DNA of 64,000 bases, taken from assembly GCF_000378605.1 (NCBI RefSeq), contig NZ_KB905157.1:186001-250000 (forward strand), read 5' to 3'. Under the pieces are notes generated by a model. The model worked only from the letters and a program-made list of their open reading frames with translations, was not told the origin of the DNA and ran no database searches. This document shows, one piece after another, positions 17,112 to 28,214 of the stretch; positions within the stretch are counted from its first letter, which is position 1; the number at the start of each line of letters is the position of its first letter. Both the position numbers and the translations under genes were made by a program. Origin of the DNA: Thioalkalivibrio sp. ALJ21 (lineage in GTDB: Bacteria; Pseudomonadota; Gammaproteobacteria; Ectothiorhodospirales; Ectothiorhodospiraceae).

Positions 17112-17995
17112 TGCTACGCATAGCCGGTATCGCCGTTGTTGTCATCGGGATCGTGGTGGCGCTGTCGACCTACACCGTCGACGAGCGCGAGCGCGTGATC
17201 AAGTTCGCCCTGGGCGAGATTCGCCAGGTCGACCCGGAGCCGGGTCTGCACTTCAAGTTTCCGCTGATCCAGAACGTCGAGAAGTTCGACGCCCGGATCA
17301 TGACGCTGAACATCCCGCCGGATCGGTTCCTGACCTCCGAGGCGAAGAACATCATCGTCGACTTCTATGCCAAGTGGCGGATCGACGATGTCGGCCAGTT
17401 CTACCGCTCGACTCGCGGTGACGAACGGCTGGCCGAGGAGCGCCTCGCACAGATCCTGCGCGACGGCATGCGTAACGAGTTCGCGCGGTACGAACTGCAG
17501 GAAGTCGTGGCCGGCGAGCGCCTCGAGATCCTGGGCGCGGTACGCCAAACCGCGCTGGAGACGGCGCTGGAGCTGGGGATCAATCTGGTGGACGTGCGCG
17601 TGCGCCGGATGGACCTGCCGGACGAGGTCTCCGAGTCGGTGTACGAACGTATGCGTGCCGAGCGTGAGCGCGTGGCGCAGGACTTCCGGGCCCGTGGTCA
17701 GGAGGAGGCCGAGCGCATCCGCTCGCGCGCTGATCGTGACCGCACGGTTATCCTCGCGAACGCCTATCGCGACTCCGAGGAGATCCGGGGTGCCGGTGAT
17801 GCGCGTGCTACCGAGACGCTGGGCCGCTCGTTTGGCGAGGACGAGGAGTTCTTCCGCTTCTACCGGAGCCTGATCGCCTACCGCAACAGCATGAGCGGCG
17901 AGAAGAGCACCTTTATCCTGGAGCCGAACTCCGAGTTCTTCCAGTTCTTCAACGCGCCGGGCGGGGAGCGGCCGGCGCCGCTGCCGACCCAGTAA
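17111..17995 (+). CDS. hflC: FtsH protease modulator HflC
   Basis: The 294-residue SPFH protein has an N-terminal membrane anchor (residues 3-20), then DERERVIKFALGEIRQVDPEPGLHFKFPLIQNVEKFDARI. A charged coiled coil (ERMRAERERVAQDFRARGQEEAERI) and the conserved late stretch FYRSLIAYRNSM follow. It pairs with HflK to regulate FtsH. A strong hairpin follows the gene. Confidence 0.96.
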   Translation: MLRIAGIAVVVIGIVVALSTYTVDERERVIKFALGEIRQVDPEPGLHFKFPLIQNVEKFDARIMTLNIPPDRFLTSEAKNIIVDFYAKWRIDDVGQFYRSTRGDERLAEERLAQILRDGMRNEFARYELQEVVAGERLEILGAVRQTALETALELGINLVDVRVRRMDLPDEVSESVYERMRAERERVAQDFRARGQEEAERIRSRADRDRTVILANAYRDSEEIRGAGDARATETLGRSFGEDEEFFRFYRSLIAYRNSMSGEKSTFILEPNSEFFQFFNAPGGERPAPLPTQ

Positions 17996-18043
17996 CACCG
18001 GGGCCGGGCGCCGTCGCAGGTGCCCGGTGCGCGGTGACCGTTT

Positions 18044-18073
18044 GACTCGGGCCCGGTCTTCCGGGCCCGAGTC
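18044..18073 (+). terminator. 13-bp perfect hairpin after hflC
   Basis: GACTCGGGCCCGG at 18044-18056 pairs perfectly with CCGGGCCCGAGTC at 18061-18073 around a TCTT loop. There is no following T-tract. It probably ends or attenuates the hflKC transcript before hisZ. Confidence 0.6.
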
Positions 18074-18120
18074 ATGCCGGGCGCCGCTGTCTACCGCGCG
18101 ACACAAGAGGCAGGGACGAG

Positions 18121-20605
<2,485 letters not shown>

Positions 20606-20634
20606 TCCAGGGTCGTTTGGGGCATCAGTTGGAC

Positions 20635-20663
20635 GTGCGGTGCGGGCTAGTCCCGTGCCGCAC
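20635..20663 (+). terminator. hairpin after purA
   Basis: A 12-bp stem (GTGCGGTGCGGG at 20635-20646 with CCCGTGCCGCAC at 20652-20663, including G.U pairs) closes a five-base loop 30 bases after the purA stop. No T-run follows. Confidence 0.5.
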
Positions 20664-20755
20664 ACGCGGACACGCGTATAGACACCGCTACACGGACATC
20701 CGTGCGGAGCGACGGGGCGGGTATTTTCGTCTTGGGGATTCCGGAAGCAGAGAAA

Positions 20756-20842
20756 TGGTGCCGAGGAGAGGACTTGAACCTCCACGAGCTTTCGCTCACT
20801 AGCACCTGAAGCTAGCGCGTCTACCAATTCCGCCACCTCGGC
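20756..20842 (-). tRNA. tRNA-Leu (anticodon CAG)
   Basis: Read on the minus strand, the 87-base gene begins GCCGAGG and ends CCTCGGC-A-CCA, giving a perfect seven-pair acceptor stem and an encoded CCA. The D-arm (GCGGAATTGGTAGACGC), the anticodon loop TTCAGGT on a CTAGC stem, a long variable arm (TGAGCGAAAGCTCG) and the T-arm GGTTCAAGTCC are all present. The long variable arm and anticodon CAG identify a class II tRNA-Leu reading CUG, the dominant Leu codon in this window. Confidence 0.97.
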
Positions 20843-21080
20843 ACGAGGTCGGAGCGCCGGTGCGAGCCCGGGTCCTGCGCTTCAGGAGCGCGCAATATAG
20901 TGCGCGGCCAAAAGCCTGTCAACGTCCGCGAGAATGTCCAGTGTCATGGGCGCGAACGTGAGACTGCGTTCGCGTGTCCTCCGGCACTTCCGGCAGCAAA
21001 TCTTTACATGCCGCATAATAGGTCGCTTGCGCTGCCGGCCTTCCGCGGGCAGCCACCGAATCATCCAACGAGTTGTTTGA

Positions 21081-23564
21081 ATGCCAAGAAAAAGAAGCAA
21101 GGCGCCGGTCGATCCCAATTTCGAGCGCGAGGCGCAGAAGTACGACAATCCCATCCCCAGCCGCGAGTTCATCCTCGGGCTTCTGCAGGAAGCCGACAAC
21201 CCCCTGTCCTATGACGAGATCGCCGAGCGGCTGGAGATCGCCGACGACGATCGTCTCGAGGCCCTGCGCCGCCGCCTGAAGGCGATGGAGCGCGACGGCC
21301 AGGCCCTCTGCAACCGGCGCGGAGCCTATCTCCCGGTTAACCAGGAAGACCTGATCCGCGGTCGCGTGATCGGCCACCCGGACGGCTTCGGCTTTCTGGT
21401 GCCGGATGAGCAGGACGACGATCTGTTTCTCTCGCCGCGCCAGATGCGCGGTGTGTTCCATGGCGACCGCGTGCTGGCGCGGGTCATGGGCGTGGATCGT
21501 CGCGGTCGCCGCGAGGGCGGTATCGTCGAGGTCCTCGAGCACAACACGACCCAGGTGGTCGGGCGCCTGCGCATCGAGGACGGGGTGGGCATCCTGACCC
21601 CGGACAACAAGCGCATCACCCACGACATCCTGGTGCCGCCCGATGGCCTGGGCGAGGCCGGAGACGACCAGATCGTGGTCGTGCGTATCCGCGAGTCCGC
21701 GTCGCGCACGGCACGCCTGCGCGGCGATGTGATCGAGGTGCTGGGCGAACACATGGCGCCCGGCATGGAGATCGACATCGCGATCCGTGCCCACGGTCTG
21801 CCGCACGAGTGGCCGGAAGAGGTCGCCGCCGCGGCCGACGAGCTGGGCGCCGAGGTCAGCGAGAAGGCCAAGAAAGGTCGGCTGGACCTGCGCGAGCAGC
21901 CGTTTGTGACCATCGATGGCGACGACGCGCGGGACTTTGACGATGCGCTGTACTGCGAGCGCGACGGCAAGGGCTGGCGCCTGTGGGTCGCCATCGCGGA
22001 CGTGTCGCACTATGTCGAGCGGGAGGCGGCACTGGACCGCGAGGCACGTACGCGCGGGACCTCGGTATATTTCCCGAACAACGTGATCCCGATGCTGCCG
22101 GAAGTCCTGTCCAACGGGCTGTGCTCGCTGAACCCGAAGGTGGATCGGTTGAGCATGGTCTGCGAGATGGAGATCGGTGCGCGCGGTGCCCTGAAGAACT
22201 ATCGTTTCCACGAGGGCCTGATCCGCTCGCATGCGCGCCTGATCTACGAGGACGTGGCGGCGATGCTCGATGGCGATGCGTCGCTGCGCGAGCAGAATGA
22301 GCATGTGATGCCCCACCTGGAGGTCCTGCACGAGGTCTTCAAGGCGCTGCACGCCGCGCGCAACCGCCGAGGGGCGATCGACTTCGATACCACCGAGACC
22401 AAGATCCTGTTCGGCGAGGATCGCAAGATCGAGCAGATCGTGCCGACCGAGCGCAACGACGCGCATCGCATGGTCGAGGAATGCATGATCATGGCCAACG
22501 TGGCGGCCGCGCGCTTCCTCAAGAAGCACAAGGTGCCGGCGCTCTTCCGTATCCACGACCAGCCGCCGACGGACAAGGTCGACGACCTGCGTGACTTCCT
22601 CAATGGGGTGGGTCTGGCGCTCGGCGGGGGCAGCGAGCCGAGCCCCCGCGACTACACCGAGGTCCTGAAGGCGGCGAAGAAGCGTCCCGACCAGCAGCTG
22701 ATCCAGACCGTGCTGCTGCGCTCGCTGAGCCAGGCGGTGTACGCGCCCGAACTGGACGGCCACTTCGGGCTGGCGCTGGATGACTACGCCCACTTCACCT
22801 CGCCGATCCGGCGCTACCCGGATCTGCTGGTGCATCGCGGGATTCGCCATGTGCTGCGCAAGGGCAGCAACAAGGGCTTCCCTTATTCGCACAACGACAT
22901 GGAATCGCTCGGCGAGCACTGCTCCATGGCGGAGCGCCGTGCGGATGATGCCACGCGCGACGCGGTCGCCTGGCTCAAGGCCGAATACATGCAGGACAAG
23001 GTCGGCGACACCTTTGACGGCGTGGTCTCCGGGGTGACCGGATTCGGGCTGTTTGTCGAGATCAAGGATGTCTACATCGAGGGACTGGTGCATGTGACCG
23101 CCCTGGATAACGACTTCTACCACTTCGAGCCGTCGCGCCACACGCTGACCGGCGAGCGTGGTGGTCGCGTGTTCCGCATCGGCGACGAGGTGCGCGTGCA
23201 GGTCGTGCGCGTCAGCCTGGATGATCGCAAGATCGATCTGGCGCTGGCCGAAGAGTCGACAGTCGAGCCCGCGCCCAAGAAGAAGGGCGGCCGTGGTCGC
23301 AAACGCAAGGACGCGGAGGCCGTGCAGCCGGCGCCGGAGGCCGCGCCCGAGCAGGCCCAGGACGACGCCCCGCCGAAGAAGAAGCGCCGCCGTCGTGGTG
23401 GACGCGGTCGCGGCAAGTCGGCGGAGTCCGCCACGGAAGCCCCGACTCCCGAGGCGTCGTCCGGCGACACTTCAGAGACGCCGTCGGGTACCGACGGCGA
23501 GCCCGGTGGCAAGTCCGGCCGGCGTCGTCGTGGTCGGCGGCGTCGTTCGTCCAGCGCCTCCTAG
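21081..23564 (+). CDS. rnr: ribonuclease R
   Basis: The 827-residue RNase II-family exonuclease has an N-terminal winged helix, cold-shock domains, the RNB catalytic domain with DGDDARDFDDALY and HYVEREAALDREARTRGTSVYFPN, and a C-terminal S1 domain (GDTFDGVVSGVTGFGLFVEI). It degrades structured RNA 3' to 5'. The last 100 residues form a very basic low-complexity tail of KKK, RGRKRK and RRRRGRRRR blocks mixed with Pro/Ala/Glu. This tail is longer than that of E. coli RNase R and probably binds RNA. rlmB follows, as in E. coli. Confidence 0.97.
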   Translation: MPRKRSKAPVDPNFEREAQKYDNPIPSREFILGLLQEADNPLSYDEIAERLEIADDDRLEALRRRLKAMERDGQALCNRRGAYLPVNQEDLIRGRVIGHPDGFGFLVPDEQDDDLFLSPRQMRGVFHGDRVLARVMGVDRRGRREGGIVEVLEHNTTQVVGRLRIEDGVGILTPDNKRITHDILVPPDGLGEAGDDQIVVVRIRESASRTARLRGDVIEVLGEHMAPGMEIDIAIRAHGLPHEWPEEVAAAADELGAEVSEKAKKGRLDLREQPFVTIDGDDARDFDDALYCERDGKGWRLWVAIADVSHYVEREAALDREARTRGTSVYFPNNVIPMLPEVLSNGLCSLNPKVDRLSMVCEMEIGARGALKNYRFHEGLIRSHARLIYEDVAAMLDGDASLREQNEHVMPHLEVLHEVFKALHAARNRRGAIDFDTTETKILFGEDRKIEQIVPTERNDAHRMVEECMIMANVAAARFLKKHKVPALFRIHDQPPTDKVDDLRDFLNGVGLALGGGSEPSPRDYTEVLKAAKKRPDQQLIQTVLLRSLSQAVYAPELDGHFGLALDDYAHFTSPIRRYPDLLVHRGIRHVLRKGSNKGFPYSHNDMESLGEHCSMAERRADDATRDAVAWLKAEYMQDKVGDTFDGVVSGVTGFGLFVEIKDVYIEGLVHVTALDNDFYHFEPSRHTLTGERGGRVFRIGDEVRVQVVRVSLDDRKIDLALAEESTVEPAPKKKGGRGRKRKDAEAVQPAPEAAPEQAQDDAPPKKKRRRRGGRGRGKSAESATEAPTPEASSGDTSETPSGTDGEPGGKSGRRRRGRRRRSSSAS

Positions 23565-23575
23565 GAACCCGGGCG

Positions 23576-24331
23576 ATGGGCAAGGGCGGCAAGGGGCCTC
23601 GCGGCGAGTCCTTTGGCGGGATCCACGCGGTCGCCGCCGTGCTGCAGCATGCCCCGGAGCGCGTGCGTCTGCTGCAGCTGGCGAGTGGCACCCTGGAGCC
23701 GGCGCTGGCGCATTTGCTGGAGCAGGCCCAGGCACGCGGGATCTCGGTCGAGCGGGCGGGGCGCGACAAGCTCGACCAGCAGCACCCCGGCTTCCAGCAT
23801 CAGGGTGTGATCGTGCATTGCGCCCCGCGCCCGGTGGTGGACGAAAAGACCCTGGTCCAGCGGGTACAGGACGGGCTGGACCTCGTGCTGGTGCTGGACG
23901 GGGTGACCGATCCGCACAACCTGGGCGCCTGCCTGCGTACGGCGGATGCGGCCGGAGCGGGTGCCATCGTGACACCCCGACACCACAGTGCGGCGCTCAC
24001 GCCGGCGGCGATCAAGGTCGCCTCGGGCGCGGCGGAAACCGTGCCGGTGGTCGCGGTCGGCAACCTCGCGCGGACCCTGGCGGTATTGAAGGATGCCGGC
24101 ATGTGGACCGTAGGACTTGATGGTGCCGCGCACGAGGACCTCTATGCAGTCGATCTGCGGCCGCCGACCGCGATCGTGATGGGGGCCGAGGGCGAGGGTA
24201 TGCGACGCCTGACCCGTGAGGCCTGCGATCATCTCACCCGGATCCCGATGGGCGGCACGGTGGAGAGTCTGAACGTCTCGGTGGCGACCGGGATCACCCT
24301 GTTCGAGGTCCGGCGCCAGCGCCAATCCTGA
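23576..24331 (+). CDS. rlmB: 23S rRNA 2'-O-methyltransferase RlmB
   Basis: The 251-residue SPOUT methyltransferase has an N-terminal substrate-binding domain and the three conserved motifs LDGVTDPHNLGACLRTADAAG, IVMGAEGEGMRRL and IPMGGTVESLNVSVATGI. It methylates the 2'-O of G2251 in 23S rRNA using SAM. It starts 11 bases after rnr, preserving the rnr-rlmB operon. The start at 23576 (MGKGGKGPRG) gives a short basic leader before GIHAVAAVL. Confidence 0.95.
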   Translation: MGKGGKGPRGESFGGIHAVAAVLQHAPERVRLLQLASGTLEPALAHLLEQAQARGISVERAGRDKLDQQHPGFQHQGVIVHCAPRPVVDEKTLVQRVQDGLDLVLVLDGVTDPHNLGACLRTADAAGAGAIVTPRHHSAALTPAAIKVASGAAETVPVVAVGNLARTLAVLKDAGMWTVGLDGAAHEDLYAVDLRPPTAIVMGAEGEGMRRLTREACDHLTRIPMGGTVESLNVSVATGITLFEVRRQRQS

Positions 24332-24358
24332 CACCGCCGGGCCTGATACACTCGGGAT

Positions 24359-24673
24359 ATGCGCGCGCATCCTCGACCGTTCCTCTGGCTGTTGCTGCTG
24401 TTGCCCCTGCTGGTGATGGCGCAAACCGTACATGCGGCCGACATGGCGACCATGCCCGCCGAGCCCGTAGAGATGGACGCCTCCATGCACTGCGAGGGCG
24501 CGCACTGCGATCATCACGCCGAGCAGGAGTGTTCCAGCCACGGTGGCTGTTGCATGGCCCCGCTGGCGACTGTCGTCTCGCTTACGCCGAAGCTGGCCCG
24601 GATACCCGCCGAATCGCTGTTGCGGCCGGCCCGGTCATCCGCCGCACCCCCGAGCCCTCCACCGAGATCCTGA
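24359..24673 (+). CDS. Cys/His-rich secreted protein, possibly CopL-like
   Basis: The 104 residues begin with a signal peptide (RPFLWLLLLLPLLVMAQTVHA, cut near residue 27). A short metal-ligand-rich segment follows, with MHCEGAHCDHHAEQECSSHGGCC containing five Cys, five His and one Met. The C-terminus is Pro/Ser-rich and looks disordered. No enzyme motif is visible. The layout of signal peptide, Cys/His cluster and Pro-rich end resembles CopL-type copper-associated proteins and the protein at 33586; this is inference. It is followed closely by two cytochrome genes and may act with them in metal binding. The function is not established. Confidence 0.65.
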   Translation: MRAHPRPFLWLLLLLPLLVMAQTVHAADMATMPAEPVEMDASMHCEGAHCDHHAEQECSSHGGCCMAPLATVVSLTPKLARIPAESLLRPARSSAAPPSPPPRS

Positions 24674-24738
24674 TTCCCCTGTCCCGGGACGCGGCCTGGC
24701 CGCGTCCGTTTTGATGATTGCGACAGCGAGGAATCGAG

Positions 24739-25365
24739 ATGTCTTTTGCAACCGCTTTTCCGGTCAGCGTCCTGCTGGCCATGAGCCTGACCCTGGCCAC
24801 GCCGCTCGCGGCGAGCGAGGGCCACGACCACCACCACGGCGAGCCGGCCCATGATCACCATGACCATTCCGGCCAGGGTGACCACCGCGGCCATGACCAT
24901 CACGCGCACGATGACCCCATGCACGACCACGACGCGCATGAGCATCGCTGGGAGGCGCCTTCCGATGCGGCCGAGCGCGATAACCCCCACGCGGCGGACG
25001 AGGCATCCATCCGCATGGGGCGGGATGCCTACAAGGCCCAGTGCCTGGTCTGCCACGGGGAGGCTGGCGCCGGTGACGGCCCGCAGGCGCGTGCGCTGGA
25101 GTCGCGTCCAGCCGATTTACGGGCACACGCCGGGGGGCACACCGCAGGCGAATACCACTGGATGATTCGCGAGGGTTCGGGCGAGATGCCCGCCTTTGCC
25201 AGTGTGCTGGACGACGACGAGATCTGGCACGTGGTCAATTACATCCGCTACGAGCTGGCCGATGCCGGCGACGATCCCTCGGATGGCCACGATGGCCATC
25301 ACGCGCCTGACGGACACGACGACCACGATCACCACAACGGGGGGCATCATGGGCATGCGTATTAA
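24739..25365 (+). CDS. c-type cytochrome with His-rich extensions
   Basis: The 208-residue exported protein has a signal peptide (about 1-26, ending PLAA). A His/Asp-rich stretch (residues 28-70, about 18 His) precedes a class I cytochrome c domain with the haem site CLVCH at 102-106 and a likely distal Met150 in GEMPAF. A second His-rich tail runs from about 173 to 208. The His tracts look suited to binding Cu, Zn or Ni near a redox centre. The ATG at 24739 follows GAGGAATCGAG; an upstream in-frame start at 24718 is less likely. It overlaps the next cytochrome gene by 17 bases, so they are probably co-translated. The redox partner is unknown. Confidence 0.85.
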   Translation: MSFATAFPVSVLLAMSLTLATPLAASEGHDHHHGEPAHDHHDHSGQGDHRGHDHHAHDDPMHDHDAHEHRWEAPSDAAERDNPHAADEASIRMGRDAYKAQCLVCHGEAGAGDGPQARALESRPADLRAHAGGHTAGEYHWMIREGSGEMPAFASVLDDDEIWHVVNYIRYELADAGDDPSDGHDGHHAPDGHDDHDHHNGGHHGHAY

Positions 25366-25804
25366 GTCGGTCGGGGCACCGGTGATCGCGCTGGCCCTCG
25401 CCAGTCTGCTCGCCGGGTGTGGCGACGAGGTCTCGGAGGCCGCGAAGGAGCGCGCGCCGTATCCGATCCAGGGGCTGGCCAGTATCGAGCTGTACGGCGA
25501 TCCGCAGGTGGGTCGGGAGCGCTTCGCGCAGAGCTGCGCGGAGTGTCATGGCGCCGATGCCCGCGGTACCGGGCAGGGGCCGGCGCTGATCCACCGGATC
25601 TACGAGCCGTCCCATCACGCCGACATCACCTTCTTCATCGCGGTCGAGCGCGGGGTGGTCGCGCATCACTGGGAATACGGCGACATGCCGCCGGTCCCGG
25701 GGCTGGATCATCAGGATGTGGCGGATATCGTCGCCTGGGTGCGGCACGAGCAGCGTGACGACGGGATTATTCCGGACGACGAGTGGCCGGTGGACGAGGA
25801 CTGA
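25349..25804 (+). CDS. lipoprotein c-type cytochrome
   Basis: The 151-residue protein has a lipoprotein signal (VIALALASLLAGC, acylated Cys24) and a monohaem cytochrome c domain with CAECH at 63-67 and a likely distal Met in YGDMPPVPGL. The end is very acidic (PDDEWPVDED). It would be membrane-anchored in the periplasm. Its start lies inside the preceding cytochrome gene. Together they could form a short electron-transfer relay; donor and acceptor are unknown. Confidence 0.85.
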   Translation: MGMRIKSVGAPVIALALASLLAGCGDEVSEAAKERAPYPIQGLASIELYGDPQVGRERFAQSCAECHGADARGTGQGPALIHRIYEPSHHADITFFIAVERGVVAHHWEYGDMPPVPGLDHQDVADIVAWVRHEQRDDGIIPDDEWPVDED

Positions 25805-25851
25805 CATCGTCGCCCGGCCTGGCGCGACGGCGCTACCGAGGCCCGTCGGGC

Positions 25852-25880
25852 TTGTTGCCGGGGCCCAGTTCGTTTAAGGT
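25852..25880 (+). promoter_or_regulatory. possible sigma-70 promoter of rpsF
   Basis: TTGTTG at 25852-25857 and TAAGGT at 25875-25880 are separated by 17 bases, about 90 bases upstream of the rpsF start. Both hexamers match the consensus only partly. Confidence 0.35.
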
Positions 25881-25969
25881 ATCGCGCCTTTCCGTCTGCC
25901 GGTTATCCGGTGGCCGGAATCCTTGCCTCACCGCTGCGTCGGGAGGCTGATACCCGCAAGGAGTCGAAA

Positions 25970-26374
25970 ATGCGTCATTACGAAGTTGTGTTCCTGGTCC
26001 ACCCGGACCAGAGCGAGCAGGTCCCGGCGATGATCGAGCGCTACAAGGGCCTGGTCGAAGGTCACGAGGGCAAGATCCACCGCCTGGAAGACTGGGGCCG
26101 TCGTCAGCTGGCCTACCCGATCCAGAAGCTGGTCAAGGCCCACTACGTGCTGATGAACATCGAGGCCTCGGAAGAGGCGCTGGAAGAACTGGTCAGTGCC
26201 TTCCGGTTCAACGATGCCGTGCTGCGCCACCTGGCCATGCGCATGGAAGAGGCCGTCACCGAAACCTCCCCGCTGGCCAAGGGCCAGGAAGAGGAAGGTG
26301 CCAAGGGCCGTCGCCGCGAGCGTGACGACGAAGGTGGCCAGGCCGCCTCTGACGACTCGGCCTCCGCCGAGTAA
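25970..26374 (+). CDS. rpsF: 30S ribosomal protein S6
   Basis: The 134-residue protein starts [19 protein letters not shown] and has the S6 core with [28 protein letters not shown]. It has an acidic and charged C-terminal tail (REREDDEGG-like), the region that RimK glutamylates in E. coli. S6 binds S18 on the 30S platform. The ATG at 25970 has AAGGAG ten bases upstream. An upstream in-frame start at 25910 is not conserved. Confidence 0.97.
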   Translation: MRHYEVVFLVHPDQSEQVPAMIERYKGLVEGHEGKIHRLEDWGRRQLAYPIQKLVKAHYVLMNIEASEEALEELVSAFRFNDAVLRHLAMRMEEAVTETSPLAKGQEEEGAKGRRRERDDEGGQAASDDSASAE

Positions 26375-26416
26375 GTCCCGCCCGTCCGTTGACCGAATTT
26401 TTGAAGGAGATCTGAC

Positions 26417-26641
26417 ATGGCCCGTTTTCCGCGTCGTCGCAAGTACTGCAAGTTCACCGCCGAAGGCATCGAGTACATCGATTACAAGGACCTGAACCTG
26501 CTGAAAGGTTTTGTAACCGAGACCGGCAAGATTGTGCCCAGCCGCGTGACCGGCACCAGCGCGAAGTATCAGCGCCAGCTGGCCACGGCCGTGAAGCGCG
26601 CGCGCTACCTCGCGCTGCTGCCGTACAGCGACAACCACTGA
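26417..26641 (+). CDS. rpsR: 30S ribosomal protein S18
   Basis: The 74-residue protein has the family core [34 protein letters not shown] and [18 protein letters not shown]. The single Cys near residue 10 is the C- form. A strong ribosome binding site (GAAGGAGAT) precedes it. It lies between rpsF and a DUF2232 gene. Confidence 0.98.
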   Translation: MARFPRRRKYCKFTAEGIEYIDYKDLNLLKGFVTETGKIVPSRVTGTSAKYQRQLATAVKRARYLALLPYSDNH

Positions 26642-26672
26642 TCCGCGCTCCGGTTCGCCCGGACGCACGGCC

Positions 26673-27620
26673 ATGCGTGTACTGGCCGAATTCGTGATGA
26701 AAAGCCGGGGCCGCGCCGTGGGCGCGGTCTCCGGCTTTGGCGTTGCGGGGCTCTTCCTGCCGCCGATCGCGATCGTCAGCAGTGCCCTGATTGCACTGGT
26801 CGGCCTGCGTGTCGGTCTGGGGCAGGCCCTGCTCGTCGCCGCGCTGTCGGCGCTGGTACTCGGGGCCGCGATGTTCGTGCTGATCCCGGAGGCCCCGCCG
26901 ATGGCGGGCGTGGCTGCCGGGTTTGTGCAGTGGGCACCCGTGGTCCTGCTGGCCGAGGTCCTGCGCCGTACGGTGTCCTGGCGCATGACGCTGAAGGCCG
27001 GCGCGATGGTCGCCGGGCTCGGTGTACTGGCAGTGCATGCCCTGGTGCCGGACCTGCAGACGGCCTGGTCCGAGGCGGGCATGGCCCTGCTGGGACCGCT
27101 GTTCGAAGGTACGGATACCGGGGCGCAGGAGCTGGAAGCCGCGCTGCGCCGTGCGGCGCCCTACCTGACGGGTCTTTTTGCCGGGATCGTGCTGCTGAGC
27201 CTGACGCTGAGTCTGCTGATCGGGCGCTACTGGCAGGCGCTTCTGTACAACCCGGGGGCGTTTGGCGAGGAGTTCCGGGCGCTGCAGTTCGGTCGTGCCA
27301 TGAGCGGCGTGACCGTCGCGCTGGGGCTGGTCGGGCATCTCGGCCCGGTGCCGCTGGCCACGGAGCTGGCGTTCATCCTGGGGGTGCTGTTTTTCCTCCA
27401 GGGGATCGCACTGGTGCATGCGCTGACGCACCACCAGGGCATGAGCAGCTTCTGGCTGGTGGGTATGTACGTACTGATGGCGCTGGCCCTGCCGCAGATG
27501 TTCCTGCTGCTGGCGACGATCGGGGTGATCGATGCCTGGGCGGACATCCGTTCGCGCCTTGGCGCGCTAGGCGGGCGCAAGGGTCCGGGTGACGGACCGG
27601 ACGGTGACAACAATTCGTGA
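26673..27620 (+). CDS. DUF2232 membrane protein
   Basis: The 315 residues contain about eight hydrophobic transmembrane segments, including VSGFGVAGLFLPPIAIVSSALIALVGLRVGL near the start and the pair LATELAFILGVLFFLQGIALVHAL and SFWLVGMYVLMALALPQMFLLL near the end. The position between rpsR and rplI is the usual place for this family in non-enteric gammaproteobacteria. No enzymatic motif is visible and the function is unknown to me. Confidence 0.8.
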   Translation: MRVLAEFVMKSRGRAVGAVSGFGVAGLFLPPIAIVSSALIALVGLRVGLGQALLVAALSALVLGAAMFVLIPEAPPMAGVAAGFVQWAPVVLLAEVLRRTVSWRMTLKAGAMVAGLGVLAVHALVPDLQTAWSEAGMALLGPLFEGTDTGAQELEAALRRAAPYLTGLFAGIVLLSLTLSLLIGRYWQALLYNPGAFGEEFRALQFGRAMSGVTVALGLVGHLGPVPLATELAFILGVLFFLQGIALVHALTHHQGMSSFWLVGMYVLMALALPQMFLLLATIGVIDAWADIRSRLGALGGRKGPGDGPDGDNNS

Positions 27621-27688
27621 GACCGGTCGGCGACCGGTGTAGAATGCGCCCCTTTGGGGGCTGACCCAACGTTACAGGAATACCGAAG

Positions 27689-28138
27689 ATGGAAGTCATT
27701 CTGCTGGAAAAGATCGATAACCTGGGTGGTCTGGGTGACCGCGTGACCGTGCGCTCCGGCTTCGCCCGCAACTACCTGCTGCCGCAGGGCAAGGCCAAGT
27801 TCGCCACCGCGGAGAACATTGCCGAGTTCGAGGCCCGCCGTGCCGAGCTGGAAAAGGCCGCCGCCGAAGCGCTGGCCGCCGCCGAGGCGCGCAAGGCACA
27901 GCTGGAAGGTACCGTGCTGGAAATCACCGCCAAGTCCGGTGGCGAGGGCAAGCTGTTCGGCTCCATCGGCCCCGCCGATATCGCCGACGCGCTGACTGCC
28001 AAGGGCACCGAGGTGGAGAAGAAGGAAGTGCGCATGCCGGAAGGCCCGCTGCGTACCACGGGCGAGTTCGAGATCGGCCTGCACCTGCATACGGACGTGG
28101 ATGTCGACATTCACGTCGTGGTCATCGGCGAGGAGTGA
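27689..28138 (+). CDS. rplI: 50S ribosomal protein L9
   Basis: The 149-residue protein has the L9 N-domain [32 protein letters not shown], a long connecting helix rich in Ala/Glu/Lys, and a C-terminal RNA-binding domain with [18 protein letters not shown]. It stabilises the L1-stalk region of the ribosome. Length is identical to the E. coli protein. Confidence 0.98.
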   Translation: MEVILLEKIDNLGGLGDRVTVRSGFARNYLLPQGKAKFATAENIAEFEARRAELEKAAAEALAAAEARKAQLEGTVLEITAKSGGEGKLFGSIGPADIADALTAKGTEVEKKEVRMPEGPLRTTGEFEIGLHLHTDVDVDIHVVVIGEE

Positions 28139-28214
28139 TCCTCCGCATGTCGGGAGAGTGGCCGCAGGTCGCTGACGCCCGGCAGGCTGGCCGGTTCACA
28201 CGGTGCCCTCTGGC

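Noticed and set aside
24739-25365. His-rich cytochrome as a zinc-uptake (ZnuA-like) protein
   Set aside because: The His tracts resemble ZnuA loops but the CLVCH haem site and cytochrome fold are clear and no ZnuA domain is present.
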